In this document: positions 8,984 to 18,372 of the stretch, piece by piece
Layout: every line of letters starts with the position of its first letter
How positions within the stretch are numbered: position 1 is the stretch's first letter
NCBI RefSeq assembly: GCF_902502825.2
Contig: NZ_LR723670.1
Coordinates: 3,530,501-3,594,500 of the forward strand
Direction: 5' to 3'
From: Pseudorhizobium flavum
GTDB taxonomy: Bacteria; Pseudomonadota; Alphaproteobacteria; Rhizobiales; Rhizobiaceae
Length of the DNA: 64,000 nt
Notes under the pieces: generated by a model
Seen by the model: only the letters and a program-made list of their open reading frames with translations
Databases searched by the model: none
What the model was told of the DNA's origin: nothing
Program-made: the position numbers and the translations under genes

Positions 8984-10417
8984 CTACCTAGCAGCCATGG
9001 CGGCAACGGGCGGCGCTGCGCCGTCCGGTATCGGGCTGACGTAATCCTGGCCCTTGCGGCGACGGCGAAGGTCGGCCCAAGCGGCCTCGCGTAGATCGGC
9101 ATTCTGAAGCGCGGCAAGGCCGGTCGCCGCCATGACCTTCGCGGTCGCAACCATGCCCTTGTGCGCCAGGGCGCTCTGGCCTTGGGCGACGACCTGCCAG
9201 GTATGAAGCTGCGTACCGACTGCCAGCGTGGGACCATAGGCCTGAACGGTGGGCACGACCCAGCTCACATCGCCCACATCTGTGGATCCCCCCATCTGCC
9301 GGATCTCGTTGTGCGGGGGCAGGATGAAGTCGGCGAGCGGGATATCGCGCGGGTCGAGCCGCTCCTGGCTCCAACTCGCGGCGATGTCCTCAGGCGTCAA
9401 TGTCGCGCGGATCTTCTCGGCGAACGCAATCTCGTCGCTGTCGAATGGGGGCGGTCCAAGGCCTTCCCAAATGCCCTGCATCGCGTCCATCAATGGCGTG
9501 TTGACGATGATGTTCGAGACGCCGGCGAGGATGGTGCTTTCCATCCGCGTTTCCGTCATCAGCGCAGCTCCTTCTGCAACCTTCTTGACCCGCTCGATCA
9601 AGGTCAGGAGGCCGCCGAGCTCCGTTGCCCGCACCACATAGCGGACCTTTGCATAAGCTTGGACGACGTTGGGCGAAATCCCGCCAGCATCGAGAATCGC
9701 ATAATGGATGCGGTAGTCCGACGGCATGTGCTCGCGCATATAGTTGACGCCGACATTCATGAGTTCCACCGCGTCCAGCGCACTACGACCGAGCTCAGGC
9801 ACGGCGGCCGCATGTGCGGTGCGGCCGAAGAATTCGAAATCGATCCTGCAGTTGGCCAGGGATGTCTCCCGCTGCACGCCCGCAAAATTGCTGGGATGCC
9901 AGCTGATGGCGATGTCTACGTCCTCAAAGGCACCCGATCTCACCATGAAGGCTTTGGCGGCTCCACCTTCCTCGGCCGGGCAACCGTAGTAGCGAACGCG
10001 GCCCGGGGTCCCGGTCTGTTGCAGCCAGTCCTTCAGCGCGGCGGCCGCGAGCAAGGAGGCTGATCCGAGCAGGTTGTGGCCGCAGCCATGGCCGTTGCCA
10101 CCAGTTACGACCGGATCGTGGGAGGTGAGGCCGGCCTTCTGGCTGAGGCCCGCCAGTGCATCATATTCGCCGAGGAAAGCAATGACCGGGCCGCCTGCGC
10201 CGGCTTCGCCGATCAACGCCGTCGGAATGTCGGCAACATTCTCCGTGATCCGGAAGCCCTGCTTCTCGAGCATGTCGCGATGAGCGGCAGCCGACTCCGT
10301 CTCCATGTAGCAGGTTTCCGGCGTCGTCCACACACGGTCGCTGAGGTCGATGAAGGACTGCCTTTTCTGATCCACCATGTCCCAGATGACCGGATGGTTC
10401 GGCGTGATGTAAGTCAT
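8984..10417 (-). CDS. M20 family amidohydrolase, p-aminobenzoyl-glutamate hydrolase (AbgB) type
   Basis: A 477-aa cytoplasmic metallo-amidohydrolase. The region GNGHGCGHNLLG near residue 105 holds metal ligands, PAEEGGAAK near 145 the catalytic pair, and GGSTDVGDVSW near 375 the late metal site typical of AbgB-like proteins rather than of the hippurase group. AbgB-type enzymes split aminoacyl-amide bonds such as that of p-aminobenzoyl-glutamate. The gene diverges from dppABCDF, which suggests it works on small peptides or acyl-amino acids brought in by that transporter; this is inference. Start taken at ATG 10417; the 39 extra codons upstream in the longer frame lack family resemblance. Confidence 0.85.
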   Translation of the reverse strand: MTYITPNHPVIWDMVDQKRQSFIDLSDRVWTTPETCYMETESAAAHRDMLEKQGFRITENVADIPTALIGEAGAGGPVIAFLGEYDALAGLSQKAGLTSHDPVVTGGNGHGCGHNLLGSASLLAAAALKDWLQQTGTPGRVRYYGCPAEEGGAAKAFMVRSGAFEDVDIAISWHPSNFAGVQRETSLANCRIDFEFFGRTAHAAAVPELGRSALDAVELMNVGVNYMREHMPSDYRIHYAILDAGGISPNVVQAYAKVRYVVRATELGGLLTLIERVKKVAEGAALMTETRMESTILAGVSNIIVNTPLMDAMQGIWEGLGPPPFDSDEIAFAEKIRATLTPEDIAASWSQERLDPRDIPLADFILPPHNEIRQMGGSTDVGDVSWVVPTVQAYGPTLAVGTQLHTWQVVAQGQSALAHKGMVATAKVMAATGLAALQNADLREAAWADLRRRRKGQDYVSPIPDGAAPPVAAMAAR

Positions 10418-10893
10418 TCGGCTTCGCCCCTGCTGCAGTGCCCGACGGGTGCGGACGGTACCGGTATTCCGGGACGGCCGCAAATGCAGCGGCCGAAGAT
10501 GCCCGCTATTCACATCGAATTGCTCCAAGCTCAAAGCATCTCGACAAGCACGAGGTATTCGCTATGCTCCCGCGCCACAGTCCGGCCGCAATTTTCCAAG
10601 GATGCCACAAATGGTGGCAAAACGTGTCTAATTGCGGAGCATTCGAGGCACATTGTTCTTCGAAGTCCGGACGGGGCGCCCGGGAAACAGATTCACGGAC
10701 GCGACAGACAGGAGCGTAGGCCGGTCATCCGGCTGCGAGCCAAAAAGGGGTAAAGCTTGATCGTCGACCGGGTTGAGAATCCGGGTCGGCAGGAGGTGAA
10801 GCAAAAAAGACTGAAAGGATGCGAAAAGCGCATCGACACCACGTCTCAATCGGATCCGGCGCCTTGCCGGCCACAAAAACTGGGAGAATACCC
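10418..10893. other. 476-bp divergent intergenic region upstream of dppA
   Basis: No credible gene lies here; the overlapping frames are low-complexity shadows. It must contain the promoter of the dpp operon and that of the leftward amidohydrolase. The first half is GC-rich and the part around 10600-10660 is more AT-rich, but no sigma-54 or clear palindromic operator could be recognised by eye. Confidence 0.4.
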
Positions 10894-12489
10894 GTGAAAC
10901 ACAAGATCACACTTGCTGCAGCACTGCTTTCGGCGACCTTCTTCGCCACCGCCGCCAGCGCCAAGACCTTTGTATATTGCTCGGAAGGCTCGCCGGAAGG
11001 CTTCGACCCGGGCATGTACACTGCCGGCACGACATTCGATGCCTCGGCTCATCCGATCTACAGCCGCCTCATGGAATTCAAGCCCGGCACGACCGAGGCT
11101 GAACCCGGTCTCGCCGAAAGCTACGAAGTCAGCGAAGACGGCACGGTCTATACGTTCAAGCTGCGTCCCGGCGTCAAGTTCCATACGACCGAGTTCTTCA
11201 CGCCGAGCCGCGAGCTGAACGCGGACGACGTGATCTTCTCGCTCGAGCGTCAGATCAACTCCGAACACCCCTGGAACCAGTACGTTGCGGGCACGTCATG
11301 GGAATATGCTGCAGGCATGGGCTTCCCGGAACTGATCAAGTCGATCGAGAAGGTTGATGACCTGACAGTCAAGATCACGCTCAATCGTCCGGAAGCCCCG
11401 TTCCTCGCAAACCTCGCAATGCCCTTCGCTTCCATCGTCTCCAAGGAATATGCCGACAAGCTGGAAGCCGAAGGCAAGAAGGAGCAGCTGAACCAGATGC
11501 CCGTCGGCACCGGTCCGTTCTCCTTCGTCGGCTACCAGCAGGATGCGGTCATCCGCTACAAGCAGAACGCCGACTACTGGGGCGGCGCACCAAAGATCGA
11601 CGATCTCGTCTTCGCGATCACCACCGATGCGGCGGTTCGCTACCAGAAGCTGAAGGCTGGCGAATGCCACCTCATGCCGTTCCCGAACGCAGCCGACGTG
11701 GAGTCGATGAAGGCTGACGAGAACCTGACGGTTCTGGAGCAGGAAGGCCTGAACGTCGCCTACCTCGCCTACAACACGACCCAGGCTCCGTTCGACAAGG
11801 TCGAGGTGCGCAAGGCACTCAACAAGGCGATCAACAAGGAAGCGATCGTCGAAGCCGTCTTCCAGGGCATGGCGACACCCGCCAAGAACCCGATCCCGCC
11901 GACCATGTGGTCGTACAACGAGGCGGTCGAAGATGACGCCTATGACATCGAAGCTGCCAAGAAGATGCTTCAGGACGCAGGGGTAGAAAACCTCTCCATG
12001 AAGATCTGGGCGATGCCGGTATCGCGTCCGTACATGCTCAACGCACGTCGCGCTGCCGAAATCATCCAGGACGACTTTGCCAAGATCGGCGTCAACGTCG
12101 AGATTGTTTCCTACGAGTGGGCCGAGTATCTCGATCGCTCGAAGGCGAAGGATCGTGACGGCGCCGTCATGCTCGGCTGGACAGGCGACAACGGCGACCC
12201 GGACAACTTCCTCGACACCCTGCTCGGCTGCAACGCCGTCGGCGGCAACAACCGTGCCCAGTGGTGCAACGAGGAGTTTGATGCCCTGGTAACGAAGGCG
12301 AAGGTGACCTCGGACCGCGCGGAACGGGCAAAGCTCTACGAAGAGGCGCAGGTGGTCTTCAAGCGTGAAGCTCCCTGGGCGACCATCGACCATTCGCTGT
12401 CGATCGTTCCCATGCGCAAGGAAGTCTCCGGCTTCGTCCAGAGCCCGCTCGGCGATTTCACCTTCGAAAACGTCGATATCGCCGAGTAA
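10894..12489 (+). CDS. dppA: Dipeptide ABC transporter, periplasmic binding protein
   Basis: A 531-aa binding protein of the SBP_bac_5 family, closely resembling enterobacterial DppA along its whole length: KTFVYCSEGSPEGFDPGMY at the mature N-terminus, GTGPFSFVGYQQ, PFPNAADV, IPPTMWSYN and GWTGDNGDPDNF. The Sec signal peptide covers about residues 1-23 with a likely cut after ASA. The start is GTG 10894, seven nt after GGGAG; the longer frame from 10819 has no signal sequence at its front. It binds dipeptides and, in rhizobial Dpp systems, delta-aminolevulinate. It is first in the dppABCDF operon and is separated from dppB by a strong hairpin. Confidence 0.93.
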   Translation: MKHKITLAAALLSATFFATAASAKTFVYCSEGSPEGFDPGMYTAGTTFDASAHPIYSRLMEFKPGTTEAEPGLAESYEVSEDGTVYTFKLRPGVKFHTTEFFTPSRELNADDVIFSLERQINSEHPWNQYVAGTSWEYAAGMGFPELIKSIEKVDDLTVKITLNRPEAPFLANLAMPFASIVSKEYADKLEAEGKKEQLNQMPVGTGPFSFVGYQQDAVIRYKQNADYWGGAPKIDDLVFAITTDAAVRYQKLKAGECHLMPFPNAADVESMKADENLTVLEQEGLNVAYLAYNTTQAPFDKVEVRKALNKAINKEAIVEAVFQGMATPAKNPIPPTMWSYNEAVEDDAYDIEAAKKMLQDAGVENLSMKIWAMPVSRPYMLNARRAAEIIQDDFAKIGVNVEIVSYEWAEYLDRSKAKDRDGAVMLGWTGDNGDPDNFLDTLLGCNAVGGNNRAQWCNEEFDALVTKAKVTSDRAERAKLYEEAQVVFKREAPWATIDHSLSIVPMRKEVSGFVQSPLGDFTFENVDIAE

Positions 12490-12509
12490 TCGCGCGTAAT
12501 TGATGAATC

Positions 12510-12548
12510 TGCCGCGGGATACGTTGCGTTTCCCGCGGCATTTGCTTT
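12510..12548 (+). terminator. Hairpin with T-rich tail between dppA and dppB
   Basis: A perfect 10-bp stem (TGCCGCGGGA / TCCCGCGGCA, loop 11 nt) is followed by TTTGCTTT. It lies 20 bp after the dppA stop. Inside an operon, such a structure commonly makes partial termination or protects the upstream mRNA, giving more binding protein than permease. Confidence 0.7.
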
Positions 12549-12638
12549 ATGAGCGCCCAAAAAATGAAGTGAAACCACTTCAAGCGCCACGTGCGGGGTT
12601 CGATACCTGACGCGGCTCAAGACACAGAAGGTTTCCTG

Positions 12639-13643
12639 ATGTTCGGCTTTCTCCTGCGGCGTCTCGCCGTTCTGATCCCGACCTTTATCGGGGTCTCAAT
12701 CATTGCATTCTCGTTTATCCGGCTATTGCCGGGCGATCCCGTCGCACTTCTCTCGGGCGAACGTGTCATGTCGCCGGAGCGGCACGCGCAGATCAGCGCC
12801 CAGCTCGGCATGGACCGGCCGCTGGTCGTTCAGTACCTGGATTATCTTGGCGGCGTCGTAACCGGCGACTTCGGCTCCTCCATCGTCTCGAAGACACCGA
12901 TCCTCGACCAGTTCCTGGCGCTTTTCCCGGCAACCGTGGAATTGTCGCTCTGCGCAATCTTCCTGGCTGTCATTATCGGCATCCCTGCCGGCGTGATTGC
13001 TGCCATCAAGCGTGGCTCGTTCTTTGACCAGTCGCTGATGGGCATCGCCCTTGTCGGCTATTCGATGCCGATCTTTTGGTGGGGACTTCTGCTGATTATC
13101 CTGTTCTCCGGCATTCTGCAGTGGACGCCGGTCTCGGGTCGCATCTCGCTGATGTACTTCTTCCCGCAGGTCACCGGCTTCATGCTGATCGACTCGCTCT
13201 TGTCCGGTCAGAAGGGCGCCTTCATGTCGGCGCTGAGCCACCTGGCTCTGCCGTCGATCGTGCTGGCGACTATCCCGCTCGCGGTCATCGCCCGTCAGAC
13301 CCGTTCGGCAATGCTCGAAGTACTCTCGGAAGATTATGTACGCACGGCACGTGCCAAAGGCCTGTCGCCATTCCGCGTCGTAGGCATTCATGCACTTCGC
13401 AATGCGATGATCCCGGTCATCACCACCATCGGCCTGCAGATCGGCGTCATGCTCGCAGGTGCCATCCTGACCGAAACGATCTTCTCCTGGCCGGGTATCG
13501 GCAAGTGGATGGTCGACAGCGTCTTCCGGCGCGACTACCCGGTCATCCAGGGAGGGCTGCTGCTGATCGCCGCGATCATCATGTTCGTCAACCTGATCGT
13601 TGATCTGCTCTACGGGCTGATCAACCCCCGTATCCGGCACTAG
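12639..13643 (+). CDS. dppB: Dipeptide ABC transporter permease DppB
   Basis: A 334-aa inner-membrane permease with six predicted membrane helices, starting FGFLLRRLAVLIPTFIG and carrying LLPGDPV in the first periplasmic loop as is usual for DppB/OppB. The cytoplasmic EAA loop that contacts the ATPases is seen as YVRTARAKGLSPFRVVG near residue 230. ATG 12639 lies 7 nt after AGAAGG; the longer frame includes 16 non-homologous codons. It forms the pore with DppC and is followed by dppC after 14 bp. Confidence 0.93.
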   Translation: MFGFLLRRLAVLIPTFIGVSIIAFSFIRLLPGDPVALLSGERVMSPERHAQISAQLGMDRPLVVQYLDYLGGVVTGDFGSSIVSKTPILDQFLALFPATVELSLCAIFLAVIIGIPAGVIAAIKRGSFFDQSLMGIALVGYSMPIFWWGLLLIILFSGILQWTPVSGRISLMYFFPQVTGFMLIDSLLSGQKGAFMSALSHLALPSIVLATIPLAVIARQTRSAMLEVLSEDYVRTARAKGLSPFRVVGIHALRNAMIPVITTIGLQIGVMLAGAILTETIFSWPGIGKWMVDSVFRRDYPVIQGGLLLIAAIIMFVNLIVDLLYGLINPRIRH

Positions 13644-13657
13644 AAGGAGAAAATCCC

Positions 13658-14581
13658 ATGGCCGATACCATCAATGACATCGACAATTCCCCGGAAGTCA
13701 TTTCGAGCGCGGCGCTGCGCCGCAAGATGCTGAAGGAATTCTGGTTCTACTTCTCCGAAAACCGCGGCGCGGTGATTGGTCTTTTCGTCTTTGTGGCGCT
13801 TGTGCTGACTGCGATCTTCGCACCGCTGATTGCACCGCATTCGCCCTTCCAGCAGTATCGCGACGCCGTTCTGCTTCCCCCGGCCTGGCTGGAGGGTGGC
13901 AATATGAGCTATCTTCTCGGAACCGACCCGGTCGGACGGGACATCCTTTCGCGCCTGATCTACGGTTCGCAATACTCGCTCTTCATCGGCGTATTCGTGA
14001 CGACGCTGTCGCTGACGAGCGGCATCCTGATCGGCGTCATAGCGGGATACTATCGCGGTTGGGTCGATACCGTGATCATGCGGCTGATGGACATCATCCT
14101 CGCCTTCCCGTCGCTGCTGCTGGCACTTGTGCTGGTGGCGATCCTTGGACCTGGGCTGATCAATGGCATGATCGCCATCGCCCTCGTGCTGCAGCCGCAC
14201 TTCGTGCGCCTGACGCGCGCTGCCGTGATGACGGAAAAGACCCGCGACTACGTCACCGCATCGCGCCTCGCCGGCGCCGGTCCGTTGCGCCTGATGTTCC
14301 GCACGATCCTGCCGAACTGCACGGCACCGCTCATCGTGCAGGCGACGCTCTCCTTCTCGAACGCCATCCTCGACGCGGCAGCCCTCGGCTTCCTCGGCAT
14401 GGGCGCACAGCCGCCGGCACCGGAATGGGGCACGATGCTTGCCGAAGCGCGTGAGTTCATTCTCCGCGCCTGGTGGGTCGTTACCTTCCCGGGTCTGGCG
14501 ATCCTCATCACCGTCTTGGCCATCAATCTGATGGGTGACGGTCTGCGCGACGCGCTTGACCCGAAACTGAAGAGGTCTTGA
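13658..14581 (+). CDS. dppC: Dipeptide ABC transporter permease DppC
   Basis: A 307-aa second permease subunit with a soluble N-terminus of about 35 residues, a first helix near residues 38-62, the LLGTDPVGRDILSRLIYGS signature of the OppC/DppC group near 87-105, and an EAA loop DYVTASRLAGAGPLRLM near 200. It pairs with DppB. A strong AGAAGGAG precedes the start, and its stop is 2 bp from the dppD start. Confidence 0.93.
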   Translation: MADTINDIDNSPEVISSAALRRKMLKEFWFYFSENRGAVIGLFVFVALVLTAIFAPLIAPHSPFQQYRDAVLLPPAWLEGGNMSYLLGTDPVGRDILSRLIYGSQYSLFIGVFVTTLSLTSGILIGVIAGYYRGWVDTVIMRLMDIILAFPSLLLALVLVAILGPGLINGMIAIALVLQPHFVRLTRAAVMTEKTRDYVTASRLAGAGPLRLMFRTILPNCTAPLIVQATLSFSNAILDAAALGFLGMGAQPPAPEWGTMLAEAREFILRAWWVVTFPGLAILITVLAINLMGDGLRDALDPKLKRS

Positions 14582-14583
14582 CC

Positions 14584-15438
14584 ATGGCGCTGCTGCAAAT
14601 CGACAACCTCACCGTCGAATTCGAAACCGCCTCCGGCTGGTTCCGCGCCGTCGACGGCGTCTCCATCTCCGTCGAAAACGGGGAAGTTCTGGCGATCGTG
14701 GGTGAATCCGGCTCCGGGAAATCGGTCGCCATGCTTGCTGTCATGGGCCTCCTGCCCTGGACGGCAAAGATTACGGCCGACCGGATGCTCTTCGAAGGTC
14801 GGGATATCCAGAACATCAGCGGAGCCGAGCGCCGCAAGCTGATCGGCAAGGACATCTCGATGATCTTCCAGGAGCCCATCGCAAGTCTCAACCCCTGCTT
14901 CACGGTCGGCTTCCAGATCGAGGAGGTGCTGCGTATCCATCTCGGGCTGGACAAGAAGGCACGCCGCGAGCGGGCGATCGAGCTGTTCCGGCAGGTGGGT
15001 CTTCCCAATCCGGAGGAACGGCTCAACCACTTCCCGCACCAGATGTCCGGTGGCCAGTGCCAGCGCGTCATGATCGCCATTGCCATCGCCTGCGATCCGA
15101 AGCTGCTGATTGCTGACGAGCCGACCACTGCGCTTGACGTGACGATCCAGAAACAGATCCTGGATCTCCTGATGTCGCTGCAGGCAAAGAACGGCATGGG
15201 CCTCATCATGATTACCCATGACATGGGCGTGGTCGCCGAAACGGCCGATCGCGTGGTCGTGCAGTACAAGGGCAAGAAGATGGAGGAGGCCGATGTCCTC
15301 TCCCTCTTCGAAAACCCCAAGAGCAACTATACCCGGGCGCTCCTCGCCGCCCTTCCGGAAAGCGCCACCGGCGACCGTCTGACAACGGTCTCCGAGTTCT
15401 TCGACAGCGCGCCGGAATCCGTGGAGACACGCGCATGA
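14584..15438 (+). CDS. dppD: Dipeptide ABC transporter ATPase DppD, short form
   Basis: A 284-aa nucleotide-binding subunit with Walker A GESGSGKS near residue 40, Q-loop IFQEPIASLNP, signature MSGGQCQRVMIA near 155, Walker B LLIADEPTTALD and switch histidine in ITHDMG. Usual DppD proteins run to about 325 aa with a C-terminal oligopeptide (HPY) extension holding cysteines in a CxxxxxRCPxA context; here the chain ends about 35 residues after YTRALLAALP and has no such motif. Start taken at ATG 14584; the longer frame opens at a TTG inside the dppC stop region. Its stop overlaps the dppF start (ATGA). Confidence 0.92.
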   Translation: MALLQIDNLTVEFETASGWFRAVDGVSISVENGEVLAIVGESGSGKSVAMLAVMGLLPWTAKITADRMLFEGRDIQNISGAERRKLIGKDISMIFQEPIASLNPCFTVGFQIEEVLRIHLGLDKKARRERAIELFRQVGLPNPEERLNHFPHQMSGGQCQRVMIAIAIACDPKLLIADEPTTALDVTIQKQILDLLMSLQAKNGMGLIMITHDMGVVAETADRVVVQYKGKKMEEADVLSLFENPKSNYTRALLAALPESATGDRLTTVSEFFDSAPESVETRA

Positions 15439-16286
15439 CTGAAGCATCGAACGACATCATGCTCGAGGTTCGCGATATCAAGCGTGACTACGAGCTTCCG
15501 GGTGGTCTCTTCAAGCCGAAGAAGATCGTCCATGCCGTCAAGGGTGTTTCATTCAAGCTGGAACGCGGCAAGACGCTGGCCATCGTTGGCGAGTCCGGCT
15601 GCGGCAAGTCGACGCTTGCCCGCATGCTGACCTTCATCGACGAACCGACGGCCGGGGACCTCATCATCGACGGCAAGAAGATCGACACGCGTCCAGGCCA
15701 GCTGACCGCCGAAATGCGCCAGAAGGTGCAGATCGTCTTTCAGAACCCCTATGGGTCGCTGAACCCGCGCCAGAAGATCGGCGACGTCCTTGGCGAGCCG
15801 CTGCTGATCAACACCAAGATGTCCGCGGAGGAGCGGCGTGACCGCGCCACCCAGATGCTGGTGAAGGTCGGGCTGGGGCCGGAACACTACAACCGCTACC
15901 CGCACATGTTCTCGGGCGGCCAGCGGCAGCGGATCGCCATCGCCCGCGCGCTGATGCTGAACCCGAAGCTGCTGGTCCTCGACGAGCCGGTGTCCGCGCT
16001 CGACCTTTCGGTCCAGGCGCAGGTTCTGAACCTGCTCGCGGACCTGCAGGACGAGTTCGGGCTGACCTATGTCTTCATCAGCCACGATCTCTCCGTCGTC
16101 CGCTACATCGCCGACGAGGTCATGGTGATGTATTTCGGCGAGGCGGTTGAGTACGGCACCCGTGACGCGGTGTTCTCCGATCCGAAGCACGAGTACACCC
16201 GAACGCTGTTTGCCGCGACGCCGCGGGCCGATGTTGACTCCATTCGTGCCCGTGTCGCACGCAAGAAGGCGGCGACTGCGGCCTGA
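15435..16286 (+). CDS. dppF: Dipeptide ABC transporter ATPase DppF, short form
   Basis: A 283-aa second ATPase with Walker A GESGCGKST near residue 56, Q-loop VFQNPYGSLNPRQ, signature FSGGQRQRIAIARAL, Walker B LLVLDEPVSALD and ISHDLS. Like DppD here, it stops soon after EYTRTLFAATP and lacks the cysteine-containing HPY tail of the enterobacterial protein. The start overlaps the dppD stop by 4 bp, so translation is probably coupled. It ends directly against the stop of pbpC, which is read the other way, with no base between. Confidence 0.92.
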   Translation: MTEASNDIMLEVRDIKRDYELPGGLFKPKKIVHAVKGVSFKLERGKTLAIVGESGCGKSTLARMLTFIDEPTAGDLIIDGKKIDTRPGQLTAEMRQKVQIVFQNPYGSLNPRQKIGDVLGEPLLINTKMSAEERRDRATQMLVKVGLGPEHYNRYPHMFSGGQRQRIAIARALMLNPKLLVLDEPVSALDLSVQAQVLNLLADLQDEFGLTYVFISHDLSVVRYIADEVMVMYFGEAVEYGTRDAVFSDPKHEYTRTLFAATPRADVDSIRARVARKKAATAA

Positions 16287-18371
16287 TCACTCCACAAAGA
16301 TCCTGACGCTGGCGGCACGCCCGGCAGCGTCGATCACCGTCAGCGTGGCGTAACCTACACCATCCGGCTTCCACTCGCTGGTGCGGCGATAGGAAAGGCC
16401 CTCCAGCGGCCTGCCGTTCGCCAGCCAGCGAAAAGGGGCCTTGCCTCCCTGAAGCTTGAGCGCCAGCGGCATTTCGCGGGTTCGCGACGTCACACCGAGG
16501 TCGACCTTCGCGCCTTCCGGCGGGTAGACGATCTGCGGCGCCGGCGCGCCGGCCGACGCGGCAATCAGCCCGCCGGCCGTCATGGAGAAGCGGCGCTGGC
16601 TTATGGGTAGATCGCCCTGGGCGATCCGCATAGCGCCGGCAGGCGGCCGGGGCAGCGGCGTGTGCACGACACCCGATCGTGCGAAGGCCTCAAAGAGGAT
16701 AGGCGCCGCCGTCTGGTATCCGGAAATGCCGGGCACGGCACCGTTGTCCGCCCTGCCAACCCAGACGCCGAGGACGTGGCGCCCATCATAGCCGACCGAC
16801 CAGGCATCGCGATAGCCATAGCTCGTGCCCGTCTTGTAGGCGATGCCGAGGCGGGGGCTTCCGAGCGGCGGCAGGATGTCGGACAGGATGTCCGTCACAT
16901 GCCAGGCCGCCGACGGCTCCAGAAGCGGTCCACGCTCAAGCTCTGCCGGCTCGGTCGTGATCCCGTTACCGAGCCGAACCGGAGCGCCCTGGTTGGCAAG
17001 GGCCGCATAGGCCTGCACCAGATCGCCCAGCGTGATGCCCAGGCCACCGAGACCAATTGCGAGTCCAGGCGCCTCGTGCGGCGGCAGCACCGTTCGCACC
17101 TCCGCGCGGCGAAACCGCGACATCAGCCTGGATGGCCCAACGACGTCGAGCAGCCTGACGGCTGGAACGTTCAACGACAGCTGCAGCGCATGGCGCACGG
17201 TCACGTCGCCCTGATAACCCATGTCGAAGTTCTCCGGCCGATATCCGAAGAAATCGGAGGGGCGGTCCTCGATGATGGTTTCCTGTGAAACCAGACCCTG
17301 CTCAAACGCGAGCCCGTAGATGAAGGGTTTCAGGGTCGAGCCGGGCGAGCGGTTCACCCGGGTCATGTCGATCCAGCCGGATCGGCTCGAATCGAAATAG
17401 TCGGAAGAGCCAACCTCCCCGATGATCTCGCCCGTCGCGGCGTCGGCCATGACCATGGCGACCGCAACCTTGGGGCTGAGCTTCGAGGCCGCCTCACGGG
17501 CAACGTCTTCCAGTGCCTCTTGCACACTACTTCTCAGCGTCGTGCTATGTTCCTGAACCGTCGGGTAGTTGCGGATTGCTGCTTCAGCCAGATGCGCCGC
17601 ATGGCTTGGAAGCTCTCGTCGCCGTTGGGGCAGGGGATCGCGGGTCGCGCGCTGCAATTCGCCTTCGCCTATGACATCCGCCACGCCGAAACGCGCCAGA
17701 ACCCGCTCCCGCGCCGCCATTGCTTGCGCCCACTTCCGATCCGGCCTGCGGCCCTCCGGCGCCTGCGGCAGGGCGACGAGGAGCGCTGCCTCCGCCACGG
17801 TGAGCCGCTTCGGCTCCTTCCCGAAATAGGCGAGGCTTGCTGCCCGCACGCCCTCCAGGTTGCCGCCGTAGGGCGCATGAGTCAGGTAAAGCTCGAGAAT
17901 TTCATTCTTCGTGAGCCGCCGCTCGAGCTGGACCGCACGCACCACCTGCAGCAGCTTCGCCGAGAGGGAACGAGTCTCGCGCGGTTCGATCAGCCGCGCG
18001 ACCTGCATCGTCAATGTTGATGCGCCTGATACGACGCGACCACTGGTCAATAGCTGCAGGAATGCACGTCCGGCGGCAAGAGGATCAACACCAGAATGGT
18101 CGAAGAAGCGCCTGTCCTCGTAGGCGACGAGCATCCTCAAGAAACGGGGATCGACATCCTCGATCTTCGTTTCGAGGCGCCAACGCCCTTCGGCTGTCGC
18201 AAAGGCTCGGAGCAGGGCACCCTCGGCATCAACAACCTCGGGCGAAACGACGAGCGCCCGCTCCAACGGCGGTGGATAGGCCCGGTCCGCGGCCTTGAGC
18301 CCGAACGCTGTCGCCACAGCAGCGGCGACCACCATGCCCAGACCAACGGCAATCCCTTGGAACCTGTTCAT
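16287..18371 (-). CDS. pbpC: Penicillin-binding protein 1C (peptidoglycan glycosyltransferase/transpeptidase)
   Basis: A 694-aa class A penicillin-binding protein anchored by one N-terminal helix (about residues 7-27). The GT51 domain shows EDRRFFDHSGVD near residue 88 and a LTMQVARL stretch; the transpeptidase domain shows S345 in SPGSTLKPF, SLN in QLSLNVPA and KTGTS near 515. The C-terminal BiPBP_C domain (about 600-694) identifies the PBP1C subtype. It polymerises and may cross-link peptidoglycan. It begins 1 bp after the stop of the alpha-2-macroglobulin gene, an association seen across many proteobacteria. Confidence 0.93.
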   Translation of the reverse strand: MNRFQGIAVGLGMVVAAAVATAFGLKAADRAYPPPLERALVVSPEVVDAEGALLRAFATAEGRWRLETKIEDVDPRFLRMLVAYEDRRFFDHSGVDPLAAGRAFLQLLTSGRVVSGASTLTMQVARLIEPRETRSLSAKLLQVVRAVQLERRLTKNEILELYLTHAPYGGNLEGVRAASLAYFGKEPKRLTVAEAALLVALPQAPEGRRPDRKWAQAMAARERVLARFGVADVIGEGELQRATRDPLPQRRRELPSHAAHLAEAAIRNYPTVQEHSTTLRSSVQEALEDVAREAASKLSPKVAVAMVMADAATGEIIGEVGSSDYFDSSRSGWIDMTRVNRSPGSTLKPFIYGLAFEQGLVSQETIIEDRPSDFFGYRPENFDMGYQGDVTVRHALQLSLNVPAVRLLDVVGPSRLMSRFRRAEVRTVLPPHEAPGLAIGLGGLGITLGDLVQAYAALANQGAPVRLGNGITTEPAELERGPLLEPSAAWHVTDILSDILPPLGSPRLGIAYKTGTSYGYRDAWSVGYDGRHVLGVWVGRADNGAVPGISGYQTAAPILFEAFARSGVVHTPLPRPPAGAMRIAQGDLPISQRRFSMTAGGLIAASAGAPAPQIVYPPEGAKVDLGVTSRTREMPLALKLQGGKAPFRWLANGRPLEGLSYRRTSEWKPDGVGYATLTVIDAAGRAASVRIFVE

Positions 18372-18372
18372 C

